Positions 1-5,729 of a stretch of 30,395 bases of DNA are shown piece by piece. Below the pieces are notes generated by a model. It saw nothing but the letters and a program-made list of their open reading frames with translations, made no database searches and had not been told where the DNA came from. The translations under genes were made by a program, and so were the position numbers. The stretch is taken from assembly GCA_031547595.1 (NCBI GenBank), contig JAVBRU010000053.1, forward strand, positions 1 to 30,395. Reading direction: 5' to 3'. Origin of the DNA: JAVBRU01 sp031547595. Its GTDB lineage: Bacteria > Bacillota > Clostridia > Christensenellales > Aristaeellaceae. Within the stretch, counting starts at the first letter, position 1; each line of letters starts with the position of its first letter.

Positions 1-929
1 GGGTTCCTACATAATTCAAGCATTCCTCTTTTATGCATTTTTAGCCAGCAGTTTACCTCTTCGCTTGATAAGTATACAGGAAAATTAAGGGCTTGTTTGG
101 CAAATAAATAGCTATTATCCCAAAATATATCATCATCATTATTCTTAACGAATTTCTCCCAAATCCTTGTTAACTTTGAATAATCTCCTATTCCGCTTAT
201 GTAGTTCATTAATGGAGCAAAACTCAGTGTTAGACTTTTAGTGAAAAAGTCTCTTACATATTTGCTTATTTGTGTAAGCCCCCATGGTAATAAAAAAACT
301 TTACAATGTGAGAACTTATTGAAAAAATAGTCCGTCTCTTGTTCATCTTTTCTAATACGACAACTGATAATCCAGCGAGTATTACATGAACTTAAATAGG
401 ATTCAATTTCATAGACTATTTCATCTTTTGGCTTCTCAAATGAACTAGAGCCAATTTCATCAAAAGCATCACAAATTAGTACTATTCTCGATTTGAGTTC
501 ATCATACGACTTTGCAAGAACTCCCATGTTTTTCTTTACATAATTCTCAAATGTATCGTCCCCACTATAATTGGCTAGACGCAAATAGACAGGGAGCAGC
601 GCATTTGGAGCCTCAAAATTTCTTGATAAATCAAGCACCAGTTTTTGCATTAGAAGAGATTTCCCGGAGCCTGACTCCCCTAATATACATATTCTCTTGT
701 TCAAATTTACTAACTTTCTAAATCCAATTAGGCTATCTATTTCCTTCTCTATTTCTGTGTTTATGTGCTTTAATATCGGATTTTTTAAGATTTTATTCGC
801 AACTAAGAGTTTGGGCTCAACAAAAGCTGACTCGAGCATATATGAAATAGGGATGCAATCATATCCACCCAACTCAATCAGCCACTCAAAGTAGTCGCCA
901 TATTCTTTCTTGATCGCATATTCACTCAT
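1..929 (-). CDS. NACHT-like P-loop NTPase, C-terminus cut by window edge
   Basis: The frame is open from an ATG at 929 to the window edge, giving about 309 residues without a stop. A Walker A motif, GESGSGKS, lies at about residues 84-91. A Walker B stretch, IVLICDAFDEIG, lies at about 149-160, with the acidic pair followed by hydrophobics and DE typical of STAND/NACHT ATPases. LLPVYLRL (111-118) and RWIISCR (185-191, sensor-1-like) fit NACHT modules. The ribosome binding site AAGGTGA overlaps the stop codon of the upstream cyclase gene (936-938), so translation is probably coupled. It is the last visible gene of a four-gene operon. NACHT proteins are known in eukaryotic innate immunity and bacterial anti-phage defence, where the C-terminal part senses the invader. 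That part is outside this window, so the sensor is unknown. An AAA or KAP-type NTPase is less likely. Confidence 0.85.
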   Translation of the reverse strand, partial: MSEYAIKKEYGDYFEWLIELGGYDCIPISYMLESAFVEPKLLVANKILKNPILKHINTEIEKEIDSLIGFRKLVNLNKRICILGESGSGKSLLMQKLVLDLSRNFEAPNALLPVYLRLANYSGDDTFENYVKKNMGVLAKSYDELKSRIVLICDAFDEIGSSSFEKPKDEIVYEIESYLSSCNTRWIISCRIRKDEQETDYFFNKFSHCKVFLLPWGLTQISKYVRDFFTKSLTLSFAPLMNYISGIGDYSKLTRIWEKFVKNNDDDIFWDNSYLFAKQALNFPVYLSSEEVNCWLKMHKRGMLELCRN

Positions 930-935
930 GTCAAA

Positions 936-1568
936 TCACCTTCTGTACAATCCACGTATGGCAACTAGCCGAATAATAGCAGCCTCTGTTGCTTCAAATT
1001 TAATCGGCAATGCAACTATAAAGTCATCATCTTGAACCTCTCTTATTTTTTCTTTGTCGACTTCCATAATCATTGGAATATCACATTCTAAAAAACCAAG
1101 TGTGTCTTCTATATACTCAAAATTGGCTCCATTCTTAAAAATCACTGCCTTGGGTCCCCATGAAGAAATTTCCATAATCGCCGCTTTATCTAATCGCGCA
1201 GTCAAAGGCTTATCAAGTAAGCAAATACAATCTTGACCCTCAAACTTATGTTTATAGGGAACTATATCTTGTCTTCCAATAATTTTTTTCTTGCAATGAC
1301 TAATATTAACAATTTTTGCCCATCCGAGCCAAGTTTCAATTGGATAATCACTTATACATTTTCCATTTTTCTTAACATGGCTAGGGGCATCGCAATGTGT
1401 ACCAGCATGCAAACCCATCTCTATTCTCGTTATTTGATATTCTTTTTGTTCAAAAGTAACCCAAGGCGTAATGATAATTGGAGGATCAAAGTAGTCCTTT
1501 GTGACTTCACCCGGAGCTTGGAGATTATTGCTTATTGTTACACTCAAGTCAATGACTGAATCAAAAAT
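936..1568 (-). CDS. Cyclase-family (kynurenine formamidase-like) metal hydrolase, non-canonical start
   Basis: The protein carries the metal-binding signature HAGTHCDAPSH (HxGTHxDxPxH) of the cyclase family (PF04199), whose members hydrolyse amides or esters such as N-formylkynurenine. Length, about 210 residues, is normal for the family. The start is unusual. The first conventional start codon is TTG at 1547, but the residues just upstream in frame read VIDLSVTIS, which matches the IDLS-type first strand of the family. A good ribosome binding site, GAGGTG (1576-1581), stands 7 nt before an in-frame ATT at 1568. I therefore place the start at ATT 1568; TTG 1547 is the conservative alternative. 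The gene sits between a 2-hydroxyacid dehydrogenase and the NACHT NTPase in one operon, so a role in making or removing a small molecule for the cassette is possible but inferred. Confidence 0.82.
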   Translation of the reverse strand: MFDSVIDLSVTISNNLQAPGEVTKDYFDPPIIITPWVTFEQKEYQITRIEMGLHAGTHCDAPSHVKKNGKCISDYPIETWLGWAKIVNISHCKKKIIGRQDIVPYKHKFEGQDCICLLDKPLTARLDKAAIMEISSWGPKAVIFKNGANFEYIEDTLGFLECDIPMIMEVDKEKIREVQDDDFIVALPIKFEATEAAIIRLVAIRGLYRR

Positions 1569-1599
1569 GCCTATTCACCTCACTCTCTAACATTTCTAG

Positions 1600-2565
1600 C
1601 TAATTAACTTGGAACTTCACTTCTTTCCCCTGAAGTATGCATTCGATGCTTTCGATTACCATACTCTCCATTTGTGCTATTGCATCAGCTGTATTATAAG
1701 CTGTATGCGGAGTAATAATGAATTTATCATCTGGTAATGATAACAACTTATATACATCAGACATTGTGTCAGGTAATGGTTCAGAATAATAACAATCAAA
1801 TGCCGCACTTTTTAATTTCCCTGTTACTAATGCGTTATATAAGGCATGTCCTTCCACCAACTCCGCTCTCGCAGTATTAATTAGTATGGTATTTTGCTTA
1901 GTAAGCAAGAATTCACTTTCTCCAATCATGTTTATAGTCTCGTCACTATAGCTCGCATGTATAGAGATAATGTCAGATAATTTCGCTAGTTGTTGTTTAT
2001 CAACAAATTGCGCATTAAGTTCACTTTCAATTCGCGCTTTTCGTGTTTTACTGCAATAAAGAATATTCATACCAAATCCATTTTTCATTGTTCTAGCTAC
2101 ACATTCTCCTATAGCACCCATGCCAATAATTCCAAGAGTCTTGCCTTGCAATGTGAATGTTTGACTTTTTCCCCATATTCTCTTTTTTGTTTCGGTATTC
2201 AAATAGGGTATGTTTTTTACCATAGAAAGTATCATCGCCACGGTAAACTCAGCCACTGAGTAGGCATTTGCCTTTGGGGTATTTGTTACAATAATACCTC
2301 TAGACCTTGCCGCTTCAATGTCAACATACTTACTATAGCCAGCACCTAAAAATGCAATAACTCTTAACTTGTCGACATTTTGAATCACGTGGGAAGTGGC
2401 AATTTCATCCCCTCCCATAATGAAGCCATCCATGCCTCTCAGGGCTACTATTAACTCTTTTTCATTTAGGTCTGTACTTGCAGGTACAATACTAATACCA
2501 CTTTGCTTTAATTTTTCGATACGTTCTTCTCCAAACGTACATCCCGTAAATAATACTTGGAACAT
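1600..2565 (-). CDS. D-isomer-specific 2-hydroxyacid dehydrogenase family protein
   Basis: This NAD(P)-dependent oxidoreductase belongs to the D-3-phosphoglycerate dehydrogenase / D-lactate dehydrogenase superfamily and would interconvert a 2-hydroxyacid and a 2-oxoacid. From the ATG at 2565 it is 321 residues, the usual size. The N-terminal catalytic part holds FLGAGYSKYVDIEAARSRG (about 72-90). The Rossmann motif GMGAIG is at 148-153. The catalytic triad is visible as Arg233 in NTAR, Glu262 in SEPL and His287 in TPHTAY. A TTG further upstream (2592) would add nine residues, but AAGGA precedes the ATG at 2565. It is the second gene of the AT-rich operon, 38 nt after the gene upstream. A housekeeping enzyme in this context is odd. 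Either it serves the cassette by handling a metabolite or NAD(H), or it is passenger cargo. Confidence 0.88.
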   Translation of the reverse strand: MFQVLFTGCTFGEERIEKLKQSGISIVPASTDLNEKELIVALRGMDGFIMGGDEIATSHVIQNVDKLRVIAFLGAGYSKYVDIEAARSRGIIVTNTPKANAYSVAEFTVAMILSMVKNIPYLNTETKKRIWGKSQTFTLQGKTLGIIGMGAIGECVARTMKNGFGMNILYCSKTRKARIESELNAQFVDKQQLAKLSDIISIHASYSDETINMIGESEFLLTKQNTILINTARAELVEGHALYNALVTGKLKSAAFDCYYSEPLPDTMSDVYKLLSLPDDKFIITPHTAYNTADAIAQMESMVIESIECILQGKEVKFQVN

Positions 2566-2603
2566 TCTTAAACCATCCTTCCCATAATACAAAATTCATA
2601 TGT

Positions 2604-3416
2604 TCATGCTTTAGGAGAAAACATCTTTTCTAGAATGACAATCAAACAATTCAGTTTTTGCATTGTATCACTTGCAAAAGCTATTGACGTTGCAAATGAT
2701 TTTAGCTTACCAAATAGCAATGCAAAAATACTCTGCTTTTTAGCGCCTGTAGCGCCTTGCTCCTGAAGTTCTTTTACTAACTCTAATACTTCCGCTCTCT
2801 CTTTTTCACTTAGCATGTCATCTTTCTGTAACGCCACGTAGAAGTCAGAAAATGCTTTTTCCAAATCGCCAAGGGCTCCCCCTTTGTTAATAATTGTTTT
2901 TCCTTTTGCACGTTTTCCACCAACAATATTGCCGTCACCAAGAACCGTAATATCCCCTTTTTCACCCATTTTCTTTTTCTCCTCTCTTTTTTTGTCTATA
3001 TAAATCAATGACATCAGGTGAGCGTCTATTCTATCAATTAGGGCCTTAACTACGATTTTATCAAAGTTAACCTTTGAGCTTAGAAAAGTATGCTCTTTCT
3101 TATATCCATTTCGGCAATCAAAAAATCTATATTCAGAAAAATTCTCCATTCCATAAGCAAGCAGTTGATAGACAAAAGAAATTAATTCCTGGTCGTTTAT
3201 TGGCAATGAAAATACATCGCCATCATTTAAGTGCGAAATAATTTGATCAAAATCATATTTTACATTTGTAGCTTTTGAAATGTATTTCCAAATATAAGCA
3301 TTATTTTTAAGAAAACTTAATAAAGCATTAAGGTAGTACATTGCATCAGAGTAGGCACAGTTGAATAACTCATTGGCATAGATTTTAAGAATCTTTTTTG
3401 TTTCCAAAGCATTCAT
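2604..3416 (-). CDS. Unknown protein with GDGN-type linker and C-terminal helical module
   Basis: Function not recognised. The 270-residue protein starts at ATG 3416 behind a strong site, GAGGTGAT, at 3421-3428. Residues 1-145 are probably helical, with aromatic-rich segments. A lysine/glutamate-rich stretch (KKREEKKKMGEKG) leads into a glycine-rich, beta-like segment, ITVLGDGNIVGG followed by KTIINKGG (about 155-180). The last 90 residues are predicted helical: an acidic coiled-coil-like part (LSEKERAEVLELVKELQEQ) and a hydrophobic C-terminal helix pair. From memory, GDGN/GNIVG-type segments followed by such helical bundles recur in bacterial conflict and NTPase-associated proteins. This suggests an assembly, adaptor or effector part for the NACHT protein. 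That is inference, since no catalytic motif is visible. It is the first gene of the operon and follows a leader of about 210 nt. Confidence 0.75.
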   Translation of the reverse strand: MNALETKKILKIYANELFNCAYSDAMYYLNALLSFLKNNAYIWKYISKATNVKYDFDQIISHLNDGDVFSLPINDQELISFVYQLLAYGMENFSEYRFFDCRNGYKKEHTFLSSKVNFDKIVVKALIDRIDAHLMSLIYIDKKREEKKKMGEKGDITVLGDGNIVGGKRAKGKTIINKGGALGDLEKAFSDFYVALQKDDMLSEKERAEVLELVKELQEQGATGAKKQSIFALLFGKLKSFATSIAFASDTMQKLNCLIVILEKMFSPKA

Positions 3417-3449
3417 CTATATCACCTCGCAATTCTAAACCAACAGCTT

Positions 3450-3533
3450 TTAGGGCCCTTTTACTAAAGACAAGCTCATAGTATTTTTAGGACTAATCAA
3501 TAGAGCAGCTTTATGACTTTTGTTATCAAACAT
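3450..3533 (-). CDS. Possible 27-residue leader peptide
   Basis: A short frame starts at ATG 3533, preceded by AAGAGG at good spacing, and ends with TAA at 3450-3452. It encodes MFDNKSHKAALLIS and 13 more residues. It lies inside the transcribed leader of the four-gene cassette, 34 nt before the first large gene. It could be a regulatory upstream peptide, a small cassette component, or chance. The only evidence is position and ribosome binding site. Confidence 0.3.
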   Translation of the reverse strand: MFDNKSHKAALLISPKNTMSLSLVKGP

Positions 3534-3636
3534 ACATCCTCTTAACAGTTTTACTTAGTAGAAGTCAAATTATAACCTAGAATTTGTTAACCATGATTGC
3601 GAAGCTTATCAAGGCTTTCGCTACATATTCCTCCAT

Positions 3637-3664
3637 ATTATAGCACACTTTTACAAAATGTCAA
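3637..3664 (-). promoter_or_regulatory. Near-consensus sigmaA promoter of the NACHT cassette
   Basis: Read on the minus strand, TTGACA (3659-3664) is followed after 16 nt by TATAAT (3637-3642), with TG one base before the -10 box. Transcription would start near 3630 and leave an untranslated leader of roughly 210 nt before the first large gene at 3416. Both hexamers are perfect, so the cassette is probably well transcribed unless a repressor intervenes. Confidence 0.8.
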
Positions 3665-3790
3665 TGATGCCCAAACATAATTTTCTATTTATCAGCAAAA
3701 TAGTAGATGAGCTTAAATTAACTTACTTTGTTGCACAATTTTTTAGTAGATTCATTTTCATTTATTTGAATTAATAATCTTTTCGAGCAA

Positions 3791-3846
3791 GCTTGCCATG
3801 GTAAGGGTGGAGATTTCCGCAGGAAATACTACCCGGCATGGCAAGC
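3791..3846. repeat. Large compound inverted repeat between integrase and cargo
   Basis: Two 10-bp arms pair perfectly: GCTTGCCATG at 3791-3800 and CATGGCAAGC at 3837-3846. Inside them GGGT (3805-3808) pairs with ACCC (3831-3834) and ATTTCC (3813-3818) pairs with GGAAAT (3822-3827) around a 3-nt loop. The result is a 56-nt extended hairpin with small internal loops. No U-run follows on either strand, so it is not a simple terminator. A folded recombination site, a structured RNA or a protein-binding site are possible. Confidence 0.65.
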
Positions 3847-3870
3847 GCTTATTTTCTTATACTATAAGAG

Positions 3871-3901
3871 GTGGGGTTCCACACAAAGTGTGAAACCCCA
3901 C
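3871..3901 (-). terminator. Hairpin terminator downstream of the integrase
   Basis: A 14-bp stem (3871-3884 with 3888-3901) carries one non-Watson-Crick position and an AAA loop. It lies 17 nt after the integrase stop codon. The following minus-strand sequence is only moderately T-rich (CTCTTATAG), so termination efficiency is uncertain. A 13-nt palindrome, CTTATACTATAAG, follows at 3856-3868. Bidirectional action is possible. Confidence 0.5.
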
Positions 3902-3918
3902 TTAATCATAGAAAGCAC

Positions 3919-4878
3919 TTACTTTCTCATCGATATTCTGTCCTTGCTCGATACCTTTTCTTTCATTATTCTGTCAAGCGGATTAAAGGTATCAAAACCA
4001 ATATGTAAGTCCGCGCTGAACATGTTCACATACTCCTTTACAATGTCCAGCGTGCTGTGCCCCAGCATCTTTTGAAGCCTGAAAATATCGCCACCGTTTA
4101 GAATCCAGTTCTTAGCGAAAGTATGCCTGAACACATGGATTGACGTTTTTGTAACGCCTCGGCTTCTGTTATATGATGCTATTGACTTTTGCACAGAGCA
4201 TTTGGTAACTTCATTCCCGCACGCATCGCAAAACAGAAAATCGTCTTTTCCACCCTCGCGATAATCAAGATATTCTTTCAACACCCTGGACAGCGCAACC
4301 GATAACGGTATTATCTGCTGTTTGCGGTTCTTCGTCTTTCTGATGAGAATAACGGAGTTATGAAAGTCTATGTCTCCAACCTTTATTTCCATCATACTGG
4401 ACAGCCTGTTTCCTGTTGCAAGTAGGTAATTGACCATTACCCAATTACGATACTCTACAAAAGTACACTTCTTCATGTCAGGCTTTGCAAGTAATAGACT
4501 TAGTTCATTATCGGTGTATGTCTCCTTAATCTCCTTCTCACACTTTATCATACTCATCTTAAACTTTGGTATCATGTCCTCATCCATTCCAAAGAGCAAA
4601 ATGACCCTTAAGCCCCGCAGATAAGAGTTGATGGTAATAGGGCTTAGGTCTTTCTTCGTGGCTCGTAGGTGCCCTGCAAAGCCGTAATAGACGTCTTCTG
4701 TAATCTTGGAGGCCAGTTCATCCTTGCTGTAATAATCGCAAAAGTATCGATAGCAATTGGTATAATAGACGATGCTTTGTTCAGTAAGGTTCAAAGCCTT
4801 TTTGCGCATGATAAACCGCTCAAACATTTTTTCAAGAGTGACATTAGCCACACCATTAAACATATAAATTCCCTTCAT
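3919..4878 (-). CDS. Tyrosine recombinase / phage-type integrase
   Basis: A site-specific recombinase of 319 residues. The N-terminal SAM-like DNA-binding domain covers about 10-105 and the catalytic domain about 120-290. Catalytic residues are all present: Arg158 (TGNR), Lys in the KTKNRK hairpin (181-186), His248 and Arg251 (HVFRH), His274 (LGHS) and Tyr283 (KEYVNMF). The start is set at ATG 4878 because AAGGAGG stands 8 nt upstream and a TATAAT -10 box covers 4917-4922. An upstream start at 4923 would overlap that promoter. The protein appears intact and active. It sits at the junction between AT-rich cargo and a tRNA operon, the usual place for an integrase of a genomic island. It probably inserts or excises the island carrying the NACHT cassette. 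Confidence 0.93.
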   Translation of the reverse strand: MKGIYMFNGVANVTLEKMFERFIMRKKALNLTEQSIVYYTNCYRYFCDYYSKDELASKITEDVYYGFAGHLRATKKDLSPITINSYLRGLRVILLFGMDEDMIPKFKMSMIKCEKEIKETYTDNELSLLLAKPDMKKCTFVEYRNWVMVNYLLATGNRLSSMMEIKVGDIDFHNSVILIRKTKNRKQQIIPLSVALSRVLKEYLDYREGGKDDFLFCDACGNEVTKCSVQKSIASYNRSRGVTKTSIHVFRHTFAKNWILNGGDIFRLQKMLGHSTLDIVKEYVNMFSADLHIGFDTFNPLDRIMKEKVSSKDRISMRK

Positions 4879-4916
4879 AGAAAAAACCTCCTTAGCTATT
4901 GAGTACATTATATTGG

Positions 4917-4922
4917 CTTGCA
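4917..4922 (-). promoter_or_regulatory. -10 box of the integrase promoter
   Basis: The minus strand reads TATAAT at 4917-4922, with no good -35 hexamer at 16-18 nt. Transcription would begin near 4910, about 30 nt before the start codon at 4878. The weak -35 suggests low or activator-dependent expression. Confidence 0.5.
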
Positions 4923-4965
4923 AACTAGAATAAGACCACTACACAGACATCAGAAGCATCAAAAA

Positions 4966-5016
4966 AGTATTCCACTAGATTAGGCGAAAACACCCCCAAG
5001 AATCTAGTGGAATACT
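4966..5016. repeat. 16-bp perfect inverted repeat upstream of the integrase
   Basis: AGTATTCCACTAGATT (4966-4981) and its exact reverse complement (5001-5016) flank a 19-nt loop. On the minus strand the stem is followed by six Ts (4961-4966), so it can act as a second intrinsic terminator behind the tRNA operon. Its position between the integrase and the chromosomal tRNA genes also suits an integrase or excisionase binding site or part of the attachment region. The sequence alone does not decide. Confidence 0.65.
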
Positions 5017-5087
5017 GGCAATCCAGTGCTTTGTATATCGTATCTTTCAAATTGAGTATAGTTGTATGTATTCACTATATAATCAAC

Positions 5088-5131
5088 AAAAAAGAGGACA
5101 AACTGCACAAGATTTGAGCAATTTGTCCTCT
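5088..5131 (-). terminator. Intrinsic terminator of the tRNA operon
   Basis: A perfect 10-bp stem, AGAGGACAAA (minus strand 5131-5122) with TTTGTCCTCT (5102-5093), is followed by a run of six Ts ending at 5088. It lies 15 nt past the CCA end of tRNA-Leu, a textbook terminator for the five-gene tRNA transcript. It is intact, so any island insertion left it whole or regenerated it. Confidence 0.9.
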
Positions 5132-5146
5132 GATTTAGCGATTTCC

Positions 5147-5230
5147 TGGTGCGGACGAAGAGACTTGAACTCTTACGCCGTTAGGCACCAGATCCTAAGT
5201 CTGGCGCGTCTGCCATTCCGCCACGCCCGC
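5147..5230 (-). tRNA. tRNA-Leu (anticodon TAG)
   Basis: The 84-nt cloverleaf has acceptor stem GCGGGCG with CGTCCGC (one G-U pair), anticodon loop CTTAGGA, the long variable arm of a class II tRNA (TGCCTAACGGCGT) and the T-loop TTCAAGT. CCA is encoded at 5147-5149. It reads CUA-type leucine codons. It is the last tRNA of the operon and the one nearest the integrase. Confidence 0.95.
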
Positions 5231-5257
5231 GTGCTGAGAGTCACTTCCCCAAAAGGG

Positions 5258-5333
5258 TGGTGATCCATCGGAGATTCGAACTCCGGACACCTTGATTAAA
5301 AGTCAAGTGCTCTACCGACTGAGCTAATGGATC
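5258..5333 (-). tRNA. tRNA-Lys (anticodon TTT)
   Basis: A 76-nt cloverleaf beginning GATCCATTAGCTCAGTCGG, with anticodon loop CTTTTAA, T-arm TTCGAAT and encoded CCA (5258-5260). Fourth gene of the tRNA operon. Confidence 0.95.
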
Positions 5334-5337
5334 AAGA

Positions 5338-5412
5338 TGGCTGGGGTGGCAGGGGTCGAACCTACGAATGCGGGAGTCAAAGTCCCGTGCCTTACCTCTT
5401 GGCTACACCCCA
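5338..5412 (-). tRNA. tRNA-Gln (anticodon TTG)
   Basis: A 75-nt cloverleaf beginning TGGGGTGTAGCCAAGAGGTA, with the U1-A72-type start usual for bacterial tRNA-Gln, anticodon loop CTTTGAC and encoded CCA (5338-5340). Third gene of the operon, only 4 nt before tRNA-Lys. Confidence 0.95.
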
Positions 5413-5438
5413 ACGGGAACGGCCAACCACGCAGAAAA

Positions 5439-5514
5439 TGGGGTGGGTAGTGGGGTTCGAACCCACGACATCCAGAGCCACAATCTGGCGCTCCACCACT
5501 GAACTATACCCACC
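5439..5514 (-). tRNA. tRNA-His (anticodon GTG)
   Basis: A cloverleaf with acceptor GTGGGTA/TACCCAC and anticodon loop TTGTGGC. An extra G at position -1 (5514) faces discriminator C73 (5442), the identity pair of tRNA-His. CCA is encoded at 5439-5441. Second gene of the operon. Confidence 0.95.
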
Positions 5515-5528
5515 ATGTTTAGCGGGGT

Positions 5529-5605
<77 letters not shown>

Positions 5606-5668
5606 AAGTGCCGCGGCAGAAGGTCTGGGTGCTACTTCGCGAGAAGTCATCCCTGCTGACAAGACAAG

Positions 5669-5697
5669 ATGTTACCACACTGCCATGGGATTGTCAA
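5669..5697 (-). promoter_or_regulatory. sigmaA promoter of the tRNA operon
   Basis: The minus strand has TTGACA (5692-5697), 17 nt, then TAACAT (5669-5674). It stands upstream of tRNA-Arg and only 32 nt past the stop of the BTAD regulator gene. No convincing terminator separates that gene from this promoter, so read-through from the filament operon into the tRNAs is possible. Confidence 0.85.
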
Positions 5698-5729
5698 GCA
5701 CTTTTTTCAATTTTTTATCGAAATTTTGC

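Noticed and set aside
3791..3901. CRISPR-like or tandem repeat array between integrase and cargo
   Set aside because: The two hairpins differ in sequence and there are no regularly spaced direct repeats or cas genes.
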